Assembly: GCA_017437825.1 (NCBI GenBank) | Contig: JAFRXC010000050.1 | Span: 1-44,088, forward strand | Length of the DNA stretch: 44,088 nucleotides | Reading direction: 5' to 3' | From: Bacteroidales bacterium | GTDB lineage: Bacteria; Bacteroidota; Bacteroidia; Bacteroidales; UBA932 | Shown: positions 38,605 to 44,088 of the stretch, piece after piece | Layout: every line of letters starts with the position of its first letter | Position numbering within the stretch: position 1 is the stretch's first letter | Notes under the pieces: model-generated | Databases searched by the model: none | Seen by the model: the letters and a program-made list of their open reading frames with translations, nothing else | Told to the model about the DNA's origin: nothing | Position numbers and translations under genes: made by a program

Positions 38605-39237
38605 ATGTTTAAGATAATTGATCTTCCGTACGCCGCTGATGCACTGGAGCCAGTGATCAGCGCCAAAACACTGTCTTTCCACCACGGAAAGCACCTTCAG
38701 GCCTATGTCGACAACCTTAATAAACTGCTCCCAGGCAGCGGATTCGAGGGGATGACCCTTGAAGAGATAGTTGTCTCTTCTGCAGTCATGCCCGGCTCGA
38801 CCGGGCATCCCGCCATCTTCAACAATGCCGGCCAGATACTTAATCATAACCTGTACTTCACCCAGTTCCGTCCCTCCGTCATCCCCGACCAGATCGGGGA
38901 TCCTGTCACCCCCGACTTGATCGGGGGCCCTCTCCTGACTCAGATAGAAACCCAATGGGGATCCTTCGACGCCTTCAAGGCAGACTTTGAAGCCAAAGGA
39001 ACCGGTCTGTTCGGCAGCGGCTGGGTATGGCTTGCCGGCGCCCCCAACGGCACACTGACCATCACCCAGGAACCCGGCGCCGGCAACCCCCTGACCAGCG
39101 GCCTCACCCCCATCCTAACCTTCGATGTCTGGGAGCACGCCTACTACCTGGACTACCAGAACCGCCGCGCCTCCCACCTCTCCGCCCTCTGGCAGATCCT
39201 CAACTGGGCAGAGATCAAGCATCGCTACCAGGGATAA
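38605..39237 (+). CDS. sodB: Fe/Mn superoxide dismutase with three in-frame palindromic inserts
   Basis: A 210-residue enzyme that converts superoxide to hydrogen peroxide and oxygen. The start ATG 38605 fits the family N terminus (MFKIIDLPYAADALEPVISAKTLSFHHGKH); the longer frame from 38404 is antisense to another gene. Metal ligands are His26, His81 (LNHNLYF), Asp174 and His178 (DVWEHAYY). Gln77 in NAGQILNH suggests an Fe or cambialistic type. The usual length is about 192-195. The surplus is explained by residues 61-69 (VMPGSTGHP) and 92-109 (VIPDQIGDP and VTPDLIGGP), encoded by three copies of the palindromic element. They fall between helices, outside the metal site, so activity is likely kept. 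Confidence 0.93.
   Translation: MFKIIDLPYAADALEPVISAKTLSFHHGKHLQAYVDNLNKLLPGSGFEGMTLEEIVVSSAVMPGSTGHPAIFNNAGQILNHNLYFTQFRPSVIPDQIGDPVTPDLIGGPLLTQIETQWGSFDAFKADFEAKGTGLFGSGWVWLAGAPNGTLTITQEPGAGNPLTSGLTPILTFDVWEHAYYLDYQNRRASHLSALWQILNWAEIKHRYQG
38785..38811 (+). repeat. 27-bp palindromic element inside sodB, copy 1
   Basis: GTC-ATGCCCGG-CTCGA-CCGGGCAT-CCC, in frame, encodes VMPGSTGHP (residues 61-69). It sits between the conserved segments LEEIVVSS and IFNNAGQ, where normal enzymes have about three residues. Confidence 0.88.
38878..38931 (+). repeat. two tandem 27-bp palindromic elements inside sodB, copies 2 and 3
   Basis: GTC-ATCCCCGA-CCAGA-TCGGGGAT-CCT (38878-38904) is followed directly by GTC-ACCCCCGA-CTTGA-TCGGGGGC-CCT (38905-38931). 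Both are in the same frame, giving VIPDQIGDP and VTPDLIGGP (residues 92-109), in the loop where other superoxide dismutases have a short Gly-rich PTG-type turn. Confidence 0.88.
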
Positions 39238-39267
39238 GGACCCTTAAGAGTGTCTTAAAGGGAGTCC
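39238..39267 (+). terminator. hairpin after sodB, possible terminator
   Basis: GGACCCTTAAGA (39238-39249) pairs with TCTTAAAGGGAGTCC (39253-39267) with bulges and a 3-base loop. It follows the sodB stop immediately. There is no long T-tract, so termination is not assured. The sequence turns AT-rich from here. Confidence 0.45.
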
Positions 39268-39425
39268 ATTCGACGTTATTATAACCAATAGTCCTAGATA
39301 TTCAACTATATCGTTGTCTTTTCCATAATTTCTCATAACTATTATTAGTTTTGAGGTGATAAGATGACGGTAGTTATGATAACAAATATGAAGGTAAAGG
39401 CGTTTTTTAGCAGTTATATATCAAA

Positions 39426-39869
39426 ATGAACACTACGACGAAACTATTAATTGTGCTTTTTGTGGGATTATTCTTTGGCGCTATCTCATGTATGGTTAAA
39501 ATAGAAGAGGATTTTATATGGTCAATTCGGACTATAGTGATTCCAGTTTTAATCACGCTGTTTTCGCTATTTACTTCTCTATCCATTAATTTGGTAAAGA
39601 CACTTGATACTTTTGAAGGTCCGTTAAGAGATGATGCGATGAACGTGATATTGTCAATGAGATCCGGACTTCTTCTGGAGATGTTTTTTCTGTTAATTAC
39701 CTTCTTTTTGATGATTATCTTCCCGTTATTCTCTGATCTTATAGTTTTTTCAACAGTATTACGTGGCTTTATCGATAGTCTCATAGTTACAAGTGTCATG
39801 TATTATGCCATTTCTAATATTGAAACCTTGTTTGCCTTTCTTGATTTAAACAAACGTAATATTACGTAA
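39426..39869 (+). CDS. four-helix membrane protein, unknown function
   Basis: A 147-residue integral membrane protein with four predicted helices at about residues 7-22, 34-54, 82-102 and 112-129 (LLIVLFVGLFFGAIS, IRTIVIPVLITLFSLFTSLSI, LLEMFFLLITFFLMIIFPLF, RGFIDSLIVTSVMYYAI). A short charged loop lies between helices 2 and 3 (NLVKTLDTFEGPLRDDAMN). I do not recognise a family. It is the first gene of the AT-rich island, with codon and base use unlike the GC-rich genes upstream, which suggests transfer. Small multi-helix proteins in such islands sometimes act as membrane effectors of defence systems; nothing here proves this. Confidence 0.7.
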   Translation: MNTTTKLLIVLFVGLFFGAISCMVKIEEDFIWSIRTIVIPVLITLFSLFTSLSINLVKTLDTFEGPLRDDAMNVILSMRSGLLLEMFFLLITFFLMIIFPLFSDLIVFSTVLRGFIDSLIVTSVMYYAISNIETLFAFLDLNKRNIT

Positions 39870-40333
39870 TAATGAAGTATTGGATTTCATTAATATGAGT
39901 GATGATAATAATCTAGATAAGATATAGTTGCAGAAAGGAAAACCTTCACGAAATAGTCTTCCGTCTTCGTTTATTACATACGAGTATATAGATATGGGGA
40001 AGAAAGGTGGGCTGATCTGTATTCTATGAATGAGTAATATGATATGAAAGACATTATGAATCAAACAAGGGGAACACTTTGCGTTGTTATTACTAACAAT
40101 AGTTTGAATCCGGATCATCATTCTCATCCATCCCCTCCCTTTTTTGTAGAGAGTTGGCTCGGTAGTAGGGCTGCGAATATCGTGACAATCTTAAAATAAT
40201 GTACATAATAAATTCTAATTTCTAATTCTTCTTTCTGGAGAGTTTTATAAATGGAATCATATGTTGTCGATAACCGTCAAAGTCTTACTATTGAAAGGCA
40301 ACAATAAAACCCAGAAATGATAATAAGAAGTCA
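39870..40333. other. AT-rich gap of 464 bases without a convincing gene
   Basis: No domain-bearing reading frame is seen. A 51-codon plus-strand frame (40044-40199, MKDIMNQTRGTLCVVITNN...) and a 93-codon minus-strand frame (40127-39846) exist, but neither has recognisable features. The stretch may hold remnants of decayed genes or long untranslated regions. Confidence 0.6.
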
Positions 40334-40843
40334 TTATGCTTTTACAACAGCATAATCAGGAAAATAATTCCCTATTTGAGAATCTATCATATGTATAAAG
40401 GTATTAATCTCATTTGTGGGAGAGGAATCTCTTAAATTAGGAAGAACTCCGAGTAATCCAGATTGCCCTAAAGTATTATCATTTGTGCTCGGCCATGCAA
40501 TTGTTAATAAATCTTGATTATGGGGATTATACATGGCGCCAATTCTGTCTAAAGAAATAAAACCTTTTCTTGCCATTCTTGAAAAAGAATCCACATATGT
40601 TTCAAATATGTCAGGAGTTACCTTATAATCTGATAGAAATGGTTGGTACGGGATAATAACTGGTTCCAAGAATTCCTTCATAGTGTACACAGCGGTCTGA
40701 ATCCGATAATTAGTCTTTCTATCAATGAAATCAGGAATAATACCTCCATTGGATGCTACATGAAAGGCTACGTCATCTATTCGAAAAAAATAATCAATGT
40801 CATGAGTCAAAGAATAATCGACTCTGTAAAGGTTTTTACTCAT
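40334..40843 (-). CDS. unknown protein paired with the deaminase-like gene (candidate immunity or partner)
   Basis: A 169-residue soluble protein with no signal, membrane segment or recognised family. It is rich in Asp and Asn in the N-terminal part (NLYRVDYSLTHDIDYFFRIDDVAFHVASNGGIIPDFIDRKTNYRIQ) and has the middle segment YVDSFSRMARKGFISLDRIGAMYNPHNQDLLTIAWP. Its start codon overlaps the stop of the deaminase-like gene by four bases (ATGA), so the two are translationally coupled. In toxin/immunity cassettes the immunity gene typically follows the toxin gene in this way. The role as an immunity protein is inferred only from that arrangement; a second subunit is equally possible. Confidence 0.7.
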   Translation of the reverse strand: MSKNLYRVDYSLTHDIDYFFRIDDVAFHVASNGGIIPDFIDRKTNYRIQTAVYTMKEFLEPVIIPYQPFLSDYKVTPDIFETYVDSFSRMARKGFISLDRIGAMYNPHNQDLLTIAWPSTNDNTLGQSGLLGVLPNLRDSSPTNEINTFIHMIDSQIGNYFPDYAVVKA

Positions 40844-41271
40844 ATTTTTGTAAGCGACGGAAAGGTTCTTTTACAATTGTTACAGTAAGACAATGCTTGC
40901 ATCGTTCTAGGACGGATAGTATCACTAAATACAAAATTCCGAATAGGTGGTTTTCTTCTAAGAGTTCTTAATAACTTATTGGCTGCATGAGGTTCAGCAC
41001 AATGACCTATTGGATTCTTGCATGAACTATCAATACAACCAATATTACCAAGTTTACTTAGAGCGCTATTAATAGGTTCCTCAAAATGATAATTCTGACA
41101 AGATCTCGAATAATCTTCTTTATGAGCTGTTGATCCTATAATGCTACAAGATGATATTGCAGCAGGATAGTCCTTTATTCTAGGTGTTCTTCCTGAGGTA
41201 CGAGCAATTACTTGATTCCTTATAGTTCCTGCTTTGATAAAAGCAGCTTTGTTAAGTTGTTTCTTATCCAT
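40840..41271 (-). CDS. cytidine-deaminase-like zinc protein, candidate nucleic-acid deaminase toxin
   Basis: A 143-residue protein whose C-terminal half carries a deaminase-type zinc site. GHCAEPHAANKLL gives Cys91-Ala-Glu93 (zinc ligand and proton shuttle), and YCNNC gives Cys130-x2-Cys133 (other two ligands). The C-A-E...C-x2-C order and about 37-residue spacing match the cytidine deaminase superfamily; the PC before CxxC of housekeeping enzymes is replaced by YC. It resembles the compact deaminase domains (YwqJ-like and others) of polymorphic toxins, but has no N-terminal delivery domain. The N-terminal half is basic (KKQLNKAAFIKAGTIRNQVIARTSGRTPRIKDY). The next gene overlaps by 4 bases. 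Nucleic-acid or nucleotide substrates are both possible. Confidence 0.65.
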   Translation of the reverse strand: MDKKQLNKAAFIKAGTIRNQVIARTSGRTPRIKDYPAAISSCSIIGSTAHKEDYSRSCQNYHFEEPINSALSKLGNIGCIDSSCKNPIGHCAEPHAANKLLRTLRRKPPIRNFVFSDTIRPRTMQALSYCNNCKRTFPSLTKI

Positions 41272-41565
41272 TGTTTAATTAAATACAGACTATAAAAATA
41301 AATAAAGAACTGGTAGATTGCTAAATCATTTGTGAAGAAGTTGGCCTTGTCTGGGGTCTCATCCGCGATGCTGAATTTAGTGAGATACCAAAATGAGAGT
41401 TTTCTCCGAGAGTTAGCACACATTCATTGATAAGTAAATATGAATATTAAGACTTTCCCGCCAGCGACATCTCATTCTTAGCCTGAATTGACAAGTCATT
41501 CGGGCGAGAAGGAGGAAACCAACGGATTACTTTAAAGAACTATTAAGAATTATTAAAGTGTTTTG
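41272..41565. promoter_or_regulatory. divergent intergenic region of the island with a hairpin
   Basis: This AT-rich region separates the deaminase operon from the STAS-ATPase operon. An imperfect hairpin pairs 41475-41488 (TTCTTAGCCTGAAT) with 41498-41510 (ATTCGGGCGAGAA), with a 9-base loop. No clear promoter for the minus-strand operon was found. No gene is seen. Confidence 0.45.
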
Positions 41566-41573
41566 TATTTTTG
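41566..41573 (+). promoter_or_regulatory. -7 box of the STAS-ATPase operon
   Basis: TATTTTTG at 41566-41573 matches TAnnTTTG. It overlaps the TTG that would extend the reading frame at 41571, which supports the ATG at 41592 as the start. Confidence 0.6.
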
Positions 41574-41591
41574 TGGGAAGATGGTAACTAT

Positions 41592-42482
41592 ATGGTATTG
41601 AATGAATACATAAATGTGAGTGATGACCGCTTGATAAACGGTCTTATTCCTGTTATTCAGATTATGTCGAAAACTGAGAAATCGCGAGATGAGGACCTTG
41701 TGATTGACTTTTCTTATACTCAGTTCATCTCTCCAGTATTTGCCTTATCCTTAATTGTTTATTTATCTAGTTGCGGAAAGAAAGTATCAGTGACAAATCT
41801 TAATGAGTACCTGAATACTGTTAGGTTTAATAATGGAGGGATTCATCCAGACCTGATGAGAAGAAGTGAATTCATTGCTTCAATGGAAGGGTATTCACAA
41901 AAGACATATATCCCTATTGTCAATTTCCCGGCAAATGCAGATAGCGATGAGAAAGACGTGATGTCAACAGTTGTGGAGAATATTATTATTCATCAATCGA
42001 ATATTGCTCCTAATGTTGCACAAGGTTTAAAATATATAATAGAAGAGACTTTAGACAATATTACTGAGCATTCAGAGTCTGATAGGGGATACATTTTTGC
42101 CCAGGCGTATCCTAAAAAAGAGTATCTAGATTTGTGTATTGCAGACAGAGGAATAACGTTATTAGGTAGTTACCAAAGAATTGCTGGTAATGAAATTACC
42201 ACTGATTTGGAGGCTATTAAAGCGGCTCAAAGGCGCATATCCAGTAAAAATCTTCCAGATACGGAAAATAGAGGTTTTGGCATTTATACATCCAAAAAGA
42301 TGTTGATAGAGGGTCTTAACGGACAGTATATGATGTTGTCTGGAGAGTGCATTTATTTGAAGTCTTCCTCAGAAGATAGGATTTATACACTACCTGATGG
42401 ATTACGATGGAATGGAACAATCATTGCACTTCGTATACCATACAAAAAGGAAAAGTTTGATTATATAAATTATATTGAATAA
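41592..42482 (+). CDS. STAS-like domain fused to a GHKL (RsbW/SpoIIAB-type) ATPase
   Basis: A 296-residue soluble protein. The start ATG 41592 is preferred over TTG 41571, which lies in the promoter. Residues about 5-85 resemble a STAS-like fold (DLVIDFSYTQFISPVFALSLIVYLSSCGKKVSVTNL). Residues about 110-290 are a GHKL ATPase: N-box E151/E152-x3-N156-x3-H160 (IEETLDNITEH), G1 box D185-x-G187 (CIADRGITLLG) and G2 box RGFGIYTSKKM (Gly228, Gly230). There is no HisKA domain, so it is closer to anti-sigma serine kinases (SpoIIAB/RsbW) than to sensor histidine kinases. The next gene, a STAS protein, starts one base after its stop, suggesting a partner-switching pair. The target is unknown. Confidence 0.75.
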   Translation: MVLNEYINVSDDRLINGLIPVIQIMSKTEKSRDEDLVIDFSYTQFISPVFALSLIVYLSSCGKKVSVTNLNEYLNTVRFNNGGIHPDLMRRSEFIASMEGYSQKTYIPIVNFPANADSDEKDVMSTVVENIIIHQSNIAPNVAQGLKYIIEETLDNITEHSESDRGYIFAQAYPKKEYLDLCIADRGITLLGSYQRIAGNEITTDLEAIKAAQRRISSKNLPDTENRGFGIYTSKKMLIEGLNGQYMMLSGECIYLKSSSEDRIYTLPDGLRWNGTIIALRIPYKKEKFDYINYIE

Positions 42483-42483
42483 T

Positions 42484-42834
42484 ATGAGAACAATAGATGT
42501 AGCCCAGATTCTTTCGCCCGATCTCAAGTCCAGAGTTCGAGTTAACGATCTTAAGTTATTTATTGAGAATAGTAAAGAAGATGAAGTTATCCTTGATTTC
42601 AGTAATATAAAGTTTGCAACAAGAAGTTTTATAGATGAATTTTATAACGCTTTCTTAAAAAGCCCTGAGTTAAATCCTTTCAAGGTTGAGATAACCAATG
42701 TTCCGGAAGACATTAATGAGATATTCAAGTCTGTGAGCAATACTCAAACTCATGTCAAGATTATACCTTCACAGACTCCTGTAAGATCATTTAAGAGTGC
42801 AGAAGAGCTAATCAAATATCTTAGTACAGTATAA
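42484..42834 (+). CDS. STAS-like DUF4325 protein
   Basis: A 116-residue protein matching the STAS-like DUF4325 pattern: LFIENSKEDEVILDFSNIKFATRSFIDEFYNAFLK, with VEITNVPEDINEIFKSVSN. In STAS anti-anti-sigma proteins the Ser in the D(L/F)S...SxF turn is phosphorylated by the cognate kinase; here Ser48 or Thr46 is in that position. The start at 42484 is chosen over a TTG nine bases earlier. It is one base after the ATPase gene, and a terminator (42876-42906) closes the pair. A partner-switch regulatory role is inferred; pairs of this type occur in defence-rich islands, but its output is unknown. Confidence 0.75.
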   Translation: MRTIDVAQILSPDLKSRVRVNDLKLFIENSKEDEVILDFSNIKFATRSFIDEFYNAFLKSPELNPFKVEITNVPEDINEIFKSVSNTQTHVKIIPSQTPVRSFKSAEELIKYLSTV

Positions 42835-42875
42835 TGTTTAGGGCTTTTTATAGGCGTTAGATTCATTTTTTTAAC

Positions 42876-42906
42876 GTGCCGCTGAAATTATCAATCTCAG
42901 CGGCAC
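42876..42906 (+). terminator. intrinsic terminator of the STAS operon
   Basis: GTGCCGCTGA (42876-42885) pairs perfectly with TCAGCGGCAC (42897-42906) over an 11-base loop and is followed by ATTTGT. It lies 42 bases after the STAS stop codon. Confidence 0.75.
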
Positions 42907-43008
42907 ATTTGTATCATAATGATGGTTAATAACTTGTATATATCTTTCTTTGTTATTTCATGGTTTACTACTTATCTTAGAGGCATAAGGTAGTAGAATT
43001 AATTGATT

Positions 43009-43407
43009 ATGAACAGAGAAGAAGTGTTAATATATTATCGCCAACAAGAAGAGGCATTTACGAGATATGTTTTTTCAATGCTTTCGGCGCTGGATAAGTA
43101 TCAAGAGGACAATTATGATAAAATGACCTCACAGCAAAAGAAAGTCCTGACTGCCATGAAGTCTTTATTTATAGGAGGCTTGGTAACAGATATTCAAAAA
43201 GATCTTGCTACAGGAAATGTAACAACAGAGACAGTCGAGAAAAGAGTCAAGTTGGAACAAGAGACCTGGAAGATCATAAAGAAGATGTTTAATCGGGACC
43301 CGATATGGGACGTCTTTCTTGAGTTATTGTTCAATCAAAAACTTCAGTTATATAGAAATAGTCTTCTACAGCAAGTAAAGGCTCTGTCTTATAGGGCCTA
43401 TCAATAA
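43009..43407 (+). CDS. hypothetical helical protein, 132 aa
   Basis: A 132-residue soluble protein predicted to be largely alpha-helical (EEVLIYYRQQEEAFTRYVFSMLSALDKYQEDNYDKM, VEKRVKLEQETWKIIKKMFNRDPIWDVFLELLFNQKLQLYRNSLLQQVKALSYRAY). It has no signal, membrane helix or recognised domain. The start is ATG 43009, two codons inside a TTG-initiated frame. A T-rich stretch with TATCTTTC-like boxes about 60 bases upstream may be its promoter. It precedes the partial gene at 43493 by 85 bases on the same strand and may be its partner; function unknown. Confidence 0.65.
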   Translation: MNREEVLIYYRQQEEAFTRYVFSMLSALDKYQEDNYDKMTSQQKKVLTAMKSLFIGGLVTDIQKDLATGNVTTETVEKRVKLEQETWKIIKKMFNRDPIWDVFLELLFNQKLQLYRNSLLQQVKALSYRAYQ

Positions 43408-43492
43408 CCTAATATTTAATCATTCAAAATGATGTATGATAATAAGATAAGGGTATGTGTCCTCGAGGGTTTCAAGTCAGAATAATAGAACA

Positions 43493-44088
43493 ATGTTTGA
43501 AAGAATTATTAAAATAGGGTCAATAACAGGTAGCAATAATCTAATAATAAATGGAGACCTTGTTTTTAATGAAAACATTCTTTCCACTGTCGCTAATCAT
43601 TTGTTGCAGTCAGAACTAGAGCGTCTATCAAAAGAAGCAAGAGAAGAGATGATGGCAGTAATTGCAACATGTGTAAAGGAAGTGTTAGAGCAAGTAATTG
43701 CGAAGAATCTTGAATCTAAGTTAGTTGAGTTTGCACATCCCAGCGTTCAATGGGCTTTTTATAATGTACTGAAGGGCTACACAATGGCAGAAACTCAAGA
43801 GCAAAGAGAAATGATAGTAGATTCCATGATAGAGAGAATGTATGAGAAATGGGACTCAACCGAAAAGATTATTATCGATGCTGCTATAGATGCAATACCC
43901 AAGCTAACCCCCTCAACACTTTCTTTGTTAGGGCTACTTCAATTAAGACACCAAATTACTAAACCTCCAATAGGATTAATGCTTAACCAGTATTTCGAAA
44001 GCCTGAGTCCTCTCGTGGAACGCGTGGCTGACGTTGGAGCTTTGGAGATTGAGTACTTGAGGCAGGAGAAGCTTATAGTTCAACTCTA
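43493..44088 (+). CDS. unknown protein, possibly LPO_1073/Vpar_1526 family (partial)
   Basis: The frame starts at ATG 43493 and is open to the window end (198 codons and two bases visible). The N terminus reads MFERIIKIGSITGSNNLIINGDLVF, a Gly/Asn-rich beta-like stretch; a long helical part follows (VANHLLQSELERLSKEAREEMMAVIATCVKEVLEQVIAKNLESKLVEFAHPSVQWAFYNVLKGY). The helical part with VQWAFYNVLKGY, TSTLSLLGLLQLRHQ-type segments and a basic/acidic C-terminal stretch recalls the LPO_1073/Vpar_1526 family of unknown function, but I hold this loosely. The gene is AT-rich like its neighbours. The C terminus, which may hold the deciding domain, is outside the window. Confidence 0.6.
   Translation, partial: MFERIIKIGSITGSNNLIINGDLVFNENILSTVANHLLQSELERLSKEAREEMMAVIATCVKEVLEQVIAKNLESKLVEFAHPSVQWAFYNVLKGYTMAETQEQREMIVDSMIERMYEKWDSTEKIIIDAAIDAIPKLTPSTLSLLGLLQLRHQITKPPIGLMLNQYFESLSPLVERVADVGALEIEYLRQEKLIVQL

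Noticed and set aside
39846-40127. A 93-codon minus-strand open frame in the AT-rich gap
   Set aside because: No domain, no promoter, overlaps the end of the membrane protein gene; AT-rich DNA can hold such frames by chance when stops are few.
43429-43485. An 18-codon frame (MMYDNKIRVCVLEGFKSE) just upstream of the last gene
   Set aside because: Too short to support alone. It could be a leader peptide or a remnant, but nothing distinguishes it from chance.

Overview
The window is a chromosomal segment of a Bacteroidota organism, most likely an uncultured gut- or rumen-type member of the Bacteroidales. The evidence is of several kinds: repeated promoter boxes of the Bacteroidota type (TAnnTTTG, for example at 9448, 16596, 28119, 31550 and 38589), few Shine-Dalgarno sites, many lipoprotein signals, an UpxY-type NusG paralogue, DUF4252 proteins, a lipoprotein-TPR regulator and many secreted polysaccharide-degrading enzymes. 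No rRNA, tRNA, CRISPR array or phage structural gene was seen.

Layout. 1-3.7 kb: the end of a LytTR regulator, a GNAT/NimA-like fusion, a YhfC-type membrane protease, a lipoprotein and a CDF metal exporter. 3.8-7.9 kb: an apparent operon of a Tat-exported Gfo/Idh/MocA oxidoreductase, a CE1-like esterase lipoprotein and an M28 peptidase lipoprotein. 8.0-9.3 kb: a REP-associated transposase (RAYT) with its own hairpin repeats and a small coupled gene. 9.5-16.5 kb: a nitroreductase lipoprotein, a small beta-barrel, a tricorn-like S41 protease and a GH9 enzyme. 16.6-23.6 kb: an AGCS symporter coupled to a GH3 enzyme, an ECF sigma-factor operon with two DUF4252 proteins and a canonical ECF promoter, and a GH43 enzyme. 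23.9-31.5 kb: a TPR lipoprotein regulator, EamA and SSS transporters, a GlsB-like protein, an acyltransferase, a DNA glycosylase and two hypotheticals. 31.6-39.2 kb: PurU overlapping UpxY, a second RAYT inside a 50-bp-period repeat array, a UDP-sugar dehydrogenase, GH13, an Ntn amidohydrolase and an Fe/Mn superoxide dismutase. 39.2-44.1 kb: a strongly AT-rich accessory island with a membrane protein, a deaminase-like protein overlapping an unknown partner, a STAS-ATPase/STAS pair, and two unknown genes, the last cut by the window end.

The GC-rich part reads as a glycan- and peptide-scavenging chromosome, with GH3, GH9, GH13, GH43, an esterase, peptidases and symporters. The unusual layer is repetitive DNA. 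Two RAYT genes each sit next to a different palindrome family. A third, dispersed 27-bp palindrome of the type GTC-ATnCCCGG-(C/T)nnGA-CCGGGnAT occurs between genes and also inside two unrelated genes. In both it is read in the same strand and frame, as V-x-P-(G/D)-x-(T/I)-G-x-(P/L): three copies in the superoxide dismutase and one in the DNA glycosylase. This resembles the protein-coding palindromic elements known from Rickettsia. The AT-rich island holds the best candidates for an undescribed toxin/immunity or defence module.
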